Of a stretch of 64,000 nucleotides of DNA, positions 51,205 through 59,889 are shown piece after piece (positions within the stretch are counted from its first letter, which is position 1; each line of letters opens with the position of its first letter). Position numbers and translations under genes: made by a program. A model generated the notes under the pieces. It did not search any database. It was not told the origin of the DNA and worked only from the letters and a program-made list of their open reading frames with translations. The DNA comes from JAFDZW01 sp964404255 (GTDB taxonomy: Bacteria; Bacteroidota; Ignavibacteria; Palsa-1295), in contig CAYOJJ010000005.1 of NCBI GenBank assembly GCA_964404255.1, positions 93,636 through 157,635 of the forward strand, in the 5' to 3' direction.

Positions 51205-52719
51205 TTACTTTTTCGCAAGTAATTTTTCGTAGAGCTCGGCATATTTCAGGCCAGAGTTATTCCAGGAAAAATCAGTCGTCATGCCATTATGCTGCATCTG
51301 CCGCCATTCTTCGGGATGCTTGCGATACATGGTCATCGCTCGTTCCAGGGCTTTCCAGAACGATTTGGCATCGTACTTATCGAAAACAAACCCTGTAGCT
51401 GAATGCTTCTTTGATGCTTCAGAGACATCGATAACGGTATCAGCAAGGCCGCCGGTACGTCGGGCGACCGGTATCGTACCATAGCGCATAGAATACATCT
51501 GATTCAGGCCGCAAGGCTCATAGGCGCTCGGCATAATGAAGATGTCGGCACCGGCTTCGATCTTATGAGCAAACCCATCATGAAAACCGATCAAGACGCC
51601 AAGCTGATTCGGATGCTTTTTCTGCTGTTTCAGGAAAAGCTCTTCGTACTTTTTATCTCCGGAGCCAAGAATGATAAGCTGGGCGCCGCTCTTGAAGATC
51701 TGATCCATTATTTCAACAAGCAGATCAAGGCCTTTTTGATCGACGAAGCGGGCTACCATGCCAATAACCGGCTTCCCTTCTTCATACGGAAGGTCGAACG
51801 AGGAACAAAGGTCCTTTTTACATTCTTCTTTATATTCGAGGGTATCGGCATTAAAGCGGCGAACGGTATTAACGTCGTTCATCGGGTCCCAGATGGAGAG
51901 GTCGATCCCATTGAGAATCCCGTGCAGATCTTTTTTACGTTTGGTCAGGATGCCTTCCATTCCGCAGCCAAATTCTTTTGTTCGGATCTCTTCGGCATAC
52001 GTCTCGCTCACAGTGGTGATAGCATCGGCATAATTGAGGCCGGCTTTCATAAACGAGAGTTGCCCGTAGTATTCTACTCCGTTCGGATTGAAATATTCGG
52101 GCGAAAGACCGGTCTTTTCAAAGCTCGTGGCAGGGAAATTACCCTGGTAGGCAAGATTATGGATGGTAAAGACGGTTTTCGTGCCGGCAAAAAATGGATC
52201 GGTCTTAAGAGAATCTTTTAAGAGCAAGGGGATTAGTCCGCACTGCCAGTCATTACAATGAATAATATCCGGCTTCCAAAGCAGGCGGCGGCAAAGTTCG
52301 AGAACCGAGAGGTTAAAAGATAAGAACCGTTCGTCGTTATCCGGATAATCCACGCCGGTATTCGGATCGGAATAGAGGCCCATGCGGGAAAAATACTCAT
52401 CATTTTCCGCAAGATAGATCTGTACTCTTGTTTTGGGAGTCAGGATCGCACTCGATTTAATATTGTAGGTTGCCGTGGTATTCCCGATCTGGAAATCCAT
52501 GCCCTGAGTACGGTTGATGATATGGATTTTTTGTTTTTTCTCACCGATAAACCCGTACTTCGGCATAATAACCCGTACATCGTGGTTGAACTCGCGAAGT
52601 GCTTGCGGCAGAGCCGAACTCACATCGGCGAGCCCTCCGGTCTTTGCATACGGATAGACTTCGCTGGAAACAAAGAGCACACTCCGTGGCGGAAAAGCGG
52701 TTTTGGCTGGCGGTGGCAT
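51205..52719 (-). CDS. glgA: Glycogen synthase (ADP-glucose, GT5)
   Basis: 504 residues, GT-B fold. N-terminal ADP-glucose motif KTGGLADV is in VSSEVYPYAKTGGLADVSSA (residues 15-34). Central motifs: DIIHCNDWQCGLIPLLLKD and TVFTIHNLAYQGNF. C-terminal donor-site motif: FIMPSAYEPCGLNQMYSMRYG then VARRTGGLADTVID. It elongates glycogen chains from ADP-glucose. No other glg gene is nearby. A -7 box lies 58 nt upstream of the ATG. Confidence 0.95.
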   Translation of the reverse strand: MPPPAKTAFPPRSVLFVSSEVYPYAKTGGLADVSSALPQALREFNHDVRVIMPKYGFIGEKKQKIHIINRTQGMDFQIGNTTATYNIKSSAILTPKTRVQIYLAENDEYFSRMGLYSDPNTGVDYPDNDERFLSFNLSVLELCRRLLWKPDIIHCNDWQCGLIPLLLKDSLKTDPFFAGTKTVFTIHNLAYQGNFPATSFEKTGLSPEYFNPNGVEYYGQLSFMKAGLNYADAITTVSETYAEEIRTKEFGCGMEGILTKRKKDLHGILNGIDLSIWDPMNDVNTVRRFNADTLEYKEECKKDLCSSFDLPYEEGKPVIGMVARFVDQKGLDLLVEIMDQIFKSGAQLIILGSGDKKYEELFLKQQKKHPNQLGVLIGFHDGFAHKIEAGADIFIMPSAYEPCGLNQMYSMRYGTIPVARRTGGLADTVIDVSEASKKHSATGFVFDKYDAKSFWKALERAMTMYRKHPEEWRQMQHNGMTTDFSWNNSGLKYAELYEKLLAKK

Positions 52720-52777
52720 TATCTATTCGTATCTTGTATCTTAGAGTATTCTACGCGAGATTATGCACATAATTATG

Positions 52778-52785
52778 CAAAAATA
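52778..52785 (-). promoter_or_regulatory. -7 box TATTTTTG for glgA
   Basis: On the reverse strand, TTCCG-TATTTTTG-CA, 58 nt upstream of the ATG at 52719. Confidence 0.6.
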
Positions 52786-52887
52786 CGGAATTTTCCGTTC
52801 ATAGCACGTAGTTTTACTTTAGTGGCAATACCTTACGTCCCCGCGTAGGTATCCGTAATCGTGGGTTCATCTTTCACTCTATAGGAT

Positions 52888-55179
52888 ATGAAAAAACAAG
52901 TTGTGTTTCTATGGTACAGTTTATTCATCGTATTAGCGATCATAGGGGGCTCCTCCACAATGACCTATGCGCAGTCCGATACTATTCAAATTGATGGTCC
53001 TATTCGTGGTACAAGCGCCCAGTGCGGGTTTCTATTTACCTTGAAAAATAGGAATGCGGCTCATTCTGCACTTGATGAAGTTCGCTTAGAGATCGCTTCC
53101 GGTGATGCTACTCAATTCATTGATGCAAAAGCGCCGAACACATTCTGGTATGCCGGTATTACCGGTCCGGATAACAATCCGAACCTCGTCGATACTTTTA
53201 TTGCAACGGCAAATGTTGTTAATGCCGGTGAATCGGTAAGCGGTTTTGGTTTCGAATATTCGGTCGATAACGGTCAACGTCCGAATTATGATGTTCCGGT
53301 CAATATTACCTGGACAACGCTCTTTCAGGGAGTAGTGGTCTCTACCGGTTCTATAAAGCCTGTGTGTACTACCTTCCAGCCCTATGTTAAGATCGATAGC
53401 GTTTCAGCAACCTGTGCTCAGGTAGGAACGGATCCGGTCTTTAACATGACATTTTTTAATAAGAACGATGCCGGTTTCGGACAATCGTCTCCGATCGGAA
53501 AATTGAAATTACAATTACAAAGTAATTCCGGGCAGGTACGCCCTTCCAAAGTTTCTCCTCCAAGCGGCTGGTTTGTGGATTCGGTAACGGCAACAGCGGC
53601 CTATTTTTCTGCAGGGCAGAATCCTATCGACCCAAACAATACCTTAAATGGATTCGTAGTCGGATTACGTTCTAATTCAAGTAATACAAAGTTTAACTTT
53701 TCATGGGAAGCCCGTGATCCCTTGAACTATACTATCGATCGCGATACTGTTTTTGCTATTGCCTGTACGTCAGGAAATGGTGCGAGCGAAAGCGATAGTG
53801 TCTATGCTTCGACGATCAGTAGCTGCCTGTATGCGCTTACGGTAAAGAATTATCATATTTCCAATAATTTATTACCGAGTACATTGACGAAGGTTGTTCT
53901 GAAAATGGGAACATCGGGTGTTAAATTCGATGCAGCCCCGCTTGCACCGGATCATTGGACCAAGACGGTATCGAACGATAGTATCGTCTATGTTGCCGAT
54001 TCGCTGAAATATGGTATTCCGAGTGCCTTAGTCTGGAATAATTTCCAATTCAGCACCTCCGGAGCAACTTCGACCGATTATACGATCAACTGGACTACCT
54101 ATCGGTTAACGGCTCCTATTTCTTCTGGCAGTATCACTACGCATTGCCAGATCGAAGCACCGAAGGGAGATGTAGCAACGATCACCGCCAATAGCGATTG
54201 CTCGTTCAAAGTAACGGTGGTAAACCAGCACAATAATCCGGCCTCGGATCTTAAGGCTGTTACTCTGAGCATTCCTTCCGGCTCTGGTACGATCTCTTCG
54301 TCCGGCAGTTCGAGCGGTTGGACGGTAGATAATCCGACCGGTACGGCCATCACCTTTACTACTATTTCCGGTGCGAACCAAACGACGGGCCAGTCTCAGG
54401 ATTTCCCGTTCGTTTTCATTCAGCAGAATCCCGGAACCCCGGTTCAGTTGACCTGGGCTACGTTTGACGATCCTGCAAAGGTTGCGACTAACCAACCGAT
54501 CTCTACCGATCATTTCCCGATCAATTGCAATGCTCCGGATTGCGATTCGGTATGGGTTGCTCCGGTAAGCGCCAACGATTGTAAATATGATTTTACTATC
54601 GATGCCAAAGGCGTAAGTGCGGTTCAAAGCCTCGTACTGACGCCAGATAACGGTTGGTCGGTAGATAATGCAACGGCACCGACCGATTGGACGGCAACGA
54701 TCGATGCTAACCATACTTCGGTTACCTATACTTCTACGACCGGTGTAGCTCCGGATCATACACTTAATGGCTTCTCCGTACAATTTAAGGGAATTGCTGT
54801 ACCGAGCGACTTTACGGTAAGTGCTGCTACGAAGAATCAGCAGAATAACAGTTGCACCACTTCGATACCGATGAATTGTACCCCCTCGATCGACGCTGTT
54901 GATCCCACAATCACCGGTTCCGGTTTAACGGCTGTTTCGCTGGTTCCGAATCCGATGCGCGGAGTGAGCGATCTGGGCTTCACCGCTCTTACTAACGAAC
55001 GCGTTATCGTATCGGTATTCGATGCGCTTGGCAAGACAATCTCCTGGCCGGCGAATAAGATCGTAACTCAGGGTGAGAATCATGTTCAGATCTCGCTGGA
55101 GAACCAGCCTGCCGGTTCTTATTATGTCCGTATCGTAACACCTTACGGAGTAATGACAAAGCAGTTGATAAAAGAGTAA
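52888..55179 (+). CDS. Large secreted T9SS-type protein of unknown function
   Basis: 763 residues: signal peptide (1-30, ending TYAQ), then about four to five related segments of around 120 residues each with beta-rich pattern and recurring Cys (NSDCSFKVTVVNQHNNPASD; SANDCKYDFTIDAKG; CTSGNGASE...CLYALTVKNYH), and a C-terminal sorting-type domain from about residue 680 (VSLVPNPMRGVSDLGF; VSVFDALGK; NQPAGSYYVRIVTPYGVMTK). The segments resemble immunoglobulin-like surface domains; I do not recognise a specific family. Upstream, ATACCTTACG/CGTAGGTAT at 52828-52852 is an imperfect inverted repeat. Confidence 0.75.
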   Translation: MKKQVVFLWYSLFIVLAIIGGSSTMTYAQSDTIQIDGPIRGTSAQCGFLFTLKNRNAAHSALDEVRLEIASGDATQFIDAKAPNTFWYAGITGPDNNPNLVDTFIATANVVNAGESVSGFGFEYSVDNGQRPNYDVPVNITWTTLFQGVVVSTGSIKPVCTTFQPYVKIDSVSATCAQVGTDPVFNMTFFNKNDAGFGQSSPIGKLKLQLQSNSGQVRPSKVSPPSGWFVDSVTATAAYFSAGQNPIDPNNTLNGFVVGLRSNSSNTKFNFSWEARDPLNYTIDRDTVFAIACTSGNGASESDSVYASTISSCLYALTVKNYHISNNLLPSTLTKVVLKMGTSGVKFDAAPLAPDHWTKTVSNDSIVYVADSLKYGIPSALVWNNFQFSTSGATSTDYTINWTTYRLTAPISSGSITTHCQIEAPKGDVATITANSDCSFKVTVVNQHNNPASDLKAVTLSIPSGSGTISSSGSSSGWTVDNPTGTAITFTTISGANQTTGQSQDFPFVFIQQNPGTPVQLTWATFDDPAKVATNQPISTDHFPINCNAPDCDSVWVAPVSANDCKYDFTIDAKGVSAVQSLVLTPDNGWSVDNATAPTDWTATIDANHTSVTYTSTTGVAPDHTLNGFSVQFKGIAVPSDFTVSAATKNQQNNSCTTSIPMNCTPSIDAVDPTITGSGLTAVSLVPNPMRGVSDLGFTALTNERVIVSVFDALGKTISWPANKIVTQGENHVQISLENQPAGSYYVRIVTPYGVMTKQLIKE

Positions 55180-55200
55180 TGTCTCGATAAGAAGACATAA

Positions 55201-55231
55201 AAAAGGCGGCTCACTACGAGCCGCCTTTTTT
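55201..55231. terminator. Bidirectional terminator between the T9SS-type gene and the 465-residue gene
   Basis: Perfect 8-bp stem GGCGGCTC/GAGCCGCC with loop ACTAC, A-run before and T-run after. Confidence 0.92.
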
Positions 55232-55251
55232 ATTATTCGTAGGATATAAAG

Positions 55252-56649
55252 TTATTTCTTTGGAGAATAGTACTGTAACACATTCTGCAGCAATACTGCG
55301 AGGGAGGGGTACTCCCTGAAACCGGAGGTGAGGCTTTGTACTATTAATTTGGAAGTCGGTTTGCCATCAAGCAGTTCTTTAAGCGCGTAGAAATTGGTGA
55401 TGGCACCGCCATCGCGCAACGTCATACCGCGCCGATGAAAATGTTTAATGGAGCGCTGGATAAGAGTTTCGATATACTCGGTCGAAGAATTATTATAGAG
55501 TTCGATAATGATCTCCAAAAACCGCAATTGCAAATCCATTGAAAGAAGATAATTGAAGCCGGTATTGAGTTTGTATGCCCGGCTAAGCTCATTGCGCGCC
55601 TGCAGTATATTATTCTTGAATAAAGCAACTTTGGTCCGAAAAATAGCTTCGCTTGTACCCAGCGGGGATAACCGGTTGGCAAAGGCCCCGTACCCATTGT
55701 CGAGTAACTGTTCCACTAATGGTAGTTCTTTCTTCGCTAAGGCTACCCTGGTAAATCGATCGAGATGAAATGCGTACATTCGAAAGAAATTGGCCCCTTC
55801 TTTGAGATAAATATTTAGGTATAATTGGAAAGCTTTGGAAAGATCGCCCTGGGAAAAGGCAAGGCTTGCCCGCCGCATCTCAAGCTTCGGCTCTTCATCC
55901 GCACGAATATAATCGGGCAGGGCCAACAGCGCAGTAGTAAGCAGATTTAGATGAGTAGAGAAGTCGCTCGGTGAAGGATTAATGATCGCATAAAAAAGAG
56001 AATACGCATATTCGAGATGATAGAAGGATAGCTGATGATACTCCGGTTGTATTAATTTCTCTGTTTCGGTAAGTTGCTTTAATAATACATCGCGATGGTA
56101 TTTGGGATGTTCGCGGGAAGGATTTACTGCTACTATCAGCACATCTCGCAGCACTTCACAGGTGATTTTCGTTACCTTCGTTTCGGTGGCCGGAAATTGG
56201 GAAGTTTTCGTGCACATTGCCAGTAGGGCATTGAAAAACTTCGTATCGAACTTAGAACTGGTTACCCCGATTAACAGGTGGAGCGTTCTGATATAAAAAA
56301 TATTCAATTCCTGCACGGTAGCAAGATCGCGCATTTGTTTTTCCTGCGCCTGAAACTCGCGTTTGAGATGAGATTCCAGGCCATGGATCTGAAGAAAAAG
56401 CAGTAGGTTGAATCCGCGGTCCGGAATAAAATGATCGTAACTGCGCTGTAATAATACCGATAATGTAGCATGCAGATGACTTTTGGACATCCCATGCTCG
56501 GAAGCAATACGCTCTACGGCTTTTTCATTAGTAGGATCGGAAAGAATGCACTCGAAAATTGCTGCCTGCTTACCTCGAAGAGGCAGTTGCTGCAGTTGCT
56601 GAAGTTCTTGATGGCTGAGAGTACATATAAACTCAGAAAACAAACTCAT
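55252..56649 (-). CDS. 465-residue helical protein of unknown function
   Basis: I do not recognise this protein. Residues 20-65 could be a helix-turn-helix: RIASEHGMSKSHLHATLSVL, and the remainder is almost all alpha-helical with TPR-like alternation (RRASLAFSQGDLSKAFQLYL; RTKVALFKNNILQARNELSR). There is no signal peptide or membrane segment, so it is cytoplasmic. It could be a transcription regulator with a helical-repeat sensor domain, but no effector is known. It has its own -7 box and a bidirectional terminator, so it is a single-gene unit. Confidence 0.6.
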   Translation of the reverse strand: MSLFSEFICTLSHQELQQLQQLPLRGKQAAIFECILSDPTNEKAVERIASEHGMSKSHLHATLSVLLQRSYDHFIPDRGFNLLLFLQIHGLESHLKREFQAQEKQMRDLATVQELNIFYIRTLHLLIGVTSSKFDTKFFNALLAMCTKTSQFPATETKVTKITCEVLRDVLIVAVNPSREHPKYHRDVLLKQLTETEKLIQPEYHQLSFYHLEYAYSLFYAIINPSPSDFSTHLNLLTTALLALPDYIRADEEPKLEMRRASLAFSQGDLSKAFQLYLNIYLKEGANFFRMYAFHLDRFTRVALAKKELPLVEQLLDNGYGAFANRLSPLGTSEAIFRTKVALFKNNILQARNELSRAYKLNTGFNYLLSMDLQLRFLEIIIELYNNSSTEYIETLIQRSIKHFHRRGMTLRDGGAITNFYALKELLDGKPTSKLIVQSLTSGFREYPSLAVLLQNVLQYYSPKK

Positions 56650-56720
56650 AAATCATCTGGTATATCGTCTGTCATTTACACGCTCTATGAGAATAATGTT
56701 TGTGGTGATTCTGTGGTACG

Positions 56721-56728
56721 CAAATATA
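56721..56728 (-). promoter_or_regulatory. -7 box TATATTTG for the 465-residue gene
   Basis: On the reverse strand, TTCG-TATATTTG-CG, about 70 nt before the ATG at 56649. Confidence 0.55.
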
Positions 56729-56771
56729 CGAAGATGGGTACGAGTTTTTTATGAGCTACATTATAATAGTA

Positions 56772-58100
56772 TTATGATCGTGCTTTTACGATTACTTTGC
56801 TGGAAACCACCCCGACGACCTCGACACCTGTGCCTGGTAAAATAAATTCTCCATTCGTTACTACGTCGATACGATTGTCATCGATCAATATCGTGCCGGC
56901 TGGCCGTAATGGGGTAAGTGCTGTTCCGAATTTGCCGAGTAATGCTTTCCGGTATTCGGGGATGGCGCTTTTATCGCTTGAGACGGTATGATGAACAAAT
57001 TTCTTCATCCAGGGCCAGCCCGGAGCATATTTAAAAATAAGGATGATCGCGACAACTAATCCTCCGAGCGATATAGCAAGGGTTTCAGTGGTCGTTTTGA
57101 GGCGATCGGGGGTGAGGGTTTTAAGATCGCCGGCCAGAGCAAGAAATAGCCCCAGAAAGATACCACTGACACCAAGGATAGCGGCAATACCGAAAGACGG
57201 GACAGGAGTAAGCTCGATGAAAAATAGAAAGATACCCAATAGAAATAAGATGATCGCTATTGCCGGTGCTATCTGGGTAATATATTGGGCGGAAAAAAAT
57301 AGAACGAGTGAGCCTGCGGCAGCGATCGTGATCCATCCGAAATGCCCGGTTTTGATCGTATAAAATATTCCGGCTAAGCCGATCAGGATCAGAATAGAGC
57401 TAACCATCGGAAGGGTCAGCAACCGAATGATCTCATCGGAAAATACCTGAGTGCTTTCGGAAATAATGGGGTTATTGATCCCCACGATAGCCAGCGCTTC
57501 CTTTATCGATGTTGCTTCACTATCGCAATAGCCTACTTTTTTGGCACTGGCATTGGTCAAGGTTAAGAGCTTTCCCTGGGAGAGTGTCAGGCCGGAGGAG
57601 CTATCGAGACCAAGCTGTTCATCCACCATTGCCGCCGCTACATCGGGATTTCGATGATTGAGTTCTGCCGTCGATCGCATCTCAGCCCTCATATAACTGA
57701 TCACCTTTTCCGATGCTTTTTCGCCTGTCTCATAGATTGGGGTTGCTGCGCCGAATGTCGAGCCGGGCGCCATAATGATCTCTTGGGCAGAAAGCGCGAT
57801 TAACGCTCCGGCAGAAATAGCACGTTTATCGATGAAGGCGATCGTTTTCGGACTCTTGGAATTAAGGATGGCATCGCGTATATGGGTTGCAACATCCAGC
57901 CGTCCTCCAAACGTATTAACATGGAGCACAATAATGGCATGGTCATCGGTAGCAGCCTCTACCTCACGATCGACATAGGCCGACATTGCCGGATCGACTT
58001 CGCCGGTGATAGAAATAACATGTACTTTTTGCTGGGAAAAGCAAAGGGCGGGAAGGAGAACAATAAGCGCCGTGACGATCAGATTTTTCATGGTATCCAT
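56772..58100 (-). CDS. NfeD-family membrane serine protease (ClpP-like domain)
   Basis: 442 residues (439 if the ATG at 58091 is used). Signal peptide, then a ClpP/crotonase-like protease domain: LHVNTFGGRLDVATHIRDAI, the nucleophile serine in KRAISAGALIALSAQEI, and GSTFGAATPIY. Four to five membrane helices follow (about residues 225-365), then a C-terminal OB-fold NfeD domain (LLGKFGTALTPLRPAGTILI; GEFILPGTGVEVVGVVSSKV). This is the long NfeD1b form; the Pyrococcus homologue cleaves stomatin. No stomatin/SPFH gene is adjacent here, although such genes often are. Confidence 0.9.
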   Translation of the reverse strand: MDTMKNLIVTALIVLLPALCFSQQKVHVISITGEVDPAMSAYVDREVEAATDDHAIIVLHVNTFGGRLDVATHIRDAILNSKSPKTIAFIDKRAISAGALIALSAQEIIMAPGSTFGAATPIYETGEKASEKVISYMRAEMRSTAELNHRNPDVAAAMVDEQLGLDSSSGLTLSQGKLLTLTNASAKKVGYCDSEATSIKEALAIVGINNPIISESTQVFSDEIIRLLTLPMVSSILILIGLAGIFYTIKTGHFGWITIAAAGSLVLFFSAQYITQIAPAIAIILFLLGIFLFFIELTPVPSFGIAAILGVSGIFLGLFLALAGDLKTLTPDRLKTTTETLAISLGGLVVAIILIFKYAPGWPWMKKFVHHTVSSDKSAIPEYRKALLGKFGTALTPLRPAGTILIDDNRIDVVTNGEFILPGTGVEVVGVVSSKVIVKARS

Positions 58101-58216
58101 ACGATGGGGTAAACAGTCCGAAAGAGCAATTTAGTGACCTGAATTTCTTGGTCGAAATGGGAGTGAAGATCGTTCGTTTTAGTGTTCTCCTACCTTCATT
58201 TATCTTCCTGATGTGC

Positions 58217-59878
58217 ATGAAAACGATCGTGTTCGCCTTGCTGACTTCCTTGATCATCACCGCTTCGGCGATGGCTCAATCTTTTGAATGGGGTGTGACA
58301 TCCAAAGCGGGTATTACTGTTTCGCCATCCGGAATGGTTACCGATGCTGCGGGAAATAGTACCGTTATCGGCAGCTTTTTTAGTGCCGCCCGCTTCGATA
58401 CTATTTATTTCACTCCCCAGGCCCGGGATATTTTTGTAACCCATTACAATGCGGCAGGAAAACAGCAATGGGTACGCCGCTTTGGCAGTACCGCTGATGA
58501 TTTTGGAAATGCCGTTGCTGTCGATCCGAAAGGTAATATCTATATTACTGGGGCTTACACGTATAGTATGCCGATGGATAAAGACACGCTGAAGTTTGGC
58601 GGTGATTTTGATATTTTTGTTGCGAAGCTGGATTCCAAAGGTACAGTACAATGGGCCCGGAGTGCCGGTTGGCACGCCAGCGATTTTGCAACGGCTGTCG
58701 CTGCCGATAAAGATGGTAATTGCGTTATTGCCGGTTATTTCAGAGATTCCGCAACCTTTGGTTCGATAAAGCTGGCGGGCTTCAGCTCGGGGCTTTATAC
58801 TATGTTTCTTGCGAAATACGATAAGAATGGTACGTGCCTGTGGGCAAAGGCGCTCGGAGGTTCTAACTACCAGAGCCAGATGGAAGGCATCGGGCTTGAT
58901 ATCGATCCGAAGGGGAATATCTATATTGCCGGTTCATTGCATGGTGAAGGCCGCCTTGATACCGCTAAAATCATGTGCAAAGGGACGACCGATCTCTTTG
59001 TGTTGAAATATTCACCCTCGGGAAAATACGAATGGGCAAAAACCGCTGGTGCTTCGACCGGAGTATTAGTTTGTAAGAGTTTGAAATGGTCTCAATCCTC
59101 TCTTTATCTGACGGGCCATGTCGTCAATATGGGGTCATTCGACGGAGGAAAAACGAATGTCATCGCTCGTCTTGGTTTTTCCGATGTGTATGTAGCAAAG
59201 TATTCCGATAATGGAGAATTCCAATGGGTACAGCAGGGAAGCGGGCACGGTGTAAAATCTGGCGAAGCCATTACTGCCGATCAAAAAGGGAATGTCTATG
59301 TAACCGGAAATTTTGCCGATACCCTTCGCTTTGGAGGAACAACCCTCTCTAATAACGGCAAGCTCGGCTATTTTGGAATTTCATTCGCTCCGGATGGCAA
59401 ACTCCGTTGGGCCCGCCAGGCCGGCCGCGTTGGGACGTTGCTTCCACACGGAATCGGCGTTGATAAAAATGGAAATAGTTACTATACGGGTACCTATAAC
59501 GATACCGCAGATTTTGGTAAGATACGGCTTATCTCTCAGACGAATGCCCAGGATATGTATCTGGTAAAACTTTCTGCTACCTCTCCTTGGTCGGTTACAA
59601 AAACTTCCGATGTAGCTCCGGCAAAAACCGAGATCACTTCTTTTGAATTCGATAAGGCAAAAAAGAAGATAGTGGTGTTATTCAACGTTGTTGGATCGGC
59701 CTATTCAAAATTGGACCTGACCTCTATTCTGGGTTCGACAGCAGAATCCTTCCTCGAAGAAGAACTTTCGACCGGTAGTTACAAAGCTGAGATAGATGTA
59801 AAAGGCATTGCAAGCGATGTCTATTACTTCCGGACACAAGTCGGTCCGGTCAAACTGACAAAGAGAGTCGAACTGTAA
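58217..59878 (+). CDS. Secreted SBBP beta-propeller protein with T9SS-type tail
   Basis: 553 residues from ATG at 58217; longer in-frame starts add a non-signal N-terminus. Signal peptide ends SAMAQ. At least six repeats follow the SBBP pattern, for example NAVAVDPKGNIYITGAYTY, then GLDIDPKGNIYIAGSLHGEG, then AITADQKGNVYVTGNFADTL and GIGVDKNGNSYYTGTYNDTA, each with a preceding W-A/V-R/K strand. The last 80 residues (EITSFEFDKAKKKIVVLFNV; SDVYYFRTQVGPVKLTKRVE) are a C-terminal sorting-like domain. Probably exported to the surface by T9SS. The next gene starts 11 nt after its stop. Confidence 0.82.
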   Translation: MKTIVFALLTSLIITASAMAQSFEWGVTSKAGITVSPSGMVTDAAGNSTVIGSFFSAARFDTIYFTPQARDIFVTHYNAAGKQQWVRRFGSTADDFGNAVAVDPKGNIYITGAYTYSMPMDKDTLKFGGDFDIFVAKLDSKGTVQWARSAGWHASDFATAVAADKDGNCVIAGYFRDSATFGSIKLAGFSSGLYTMFLAKYDKNGTCLWAKALGGSNYQSQMEGIGLDIDPKGNIYIAGSLHGEGRLDTAKIMCKGTTDLFVLKYSPSGKYEWAKTAGASTGVLVCKSLKWSQSSLYLTGHVVNMGSFDGGKTNVIARLGFSDVYVAKYSDNGEFQWVQQGSGHGVKSGEAITADQKGNVYVTGNFADTLRFGGTTLSNNGKLGYFGISFAPDGKLRWARQAGRVGTLLPHGIGVDKNGNSYYTGTYNDTADFGKIRLISQTNAQDMYLVKLSATSPWSVTKTSDVAPAKTEITSFEFDKAKKKIVVLFNVVGSAYSKLDLTSILGSTAESFLEEELSTGSYKAEIDVKGIASDVYYFRTQVGPVKLTKRVEL

Positions 59879-59889
59879 TTCGCTCGTAC

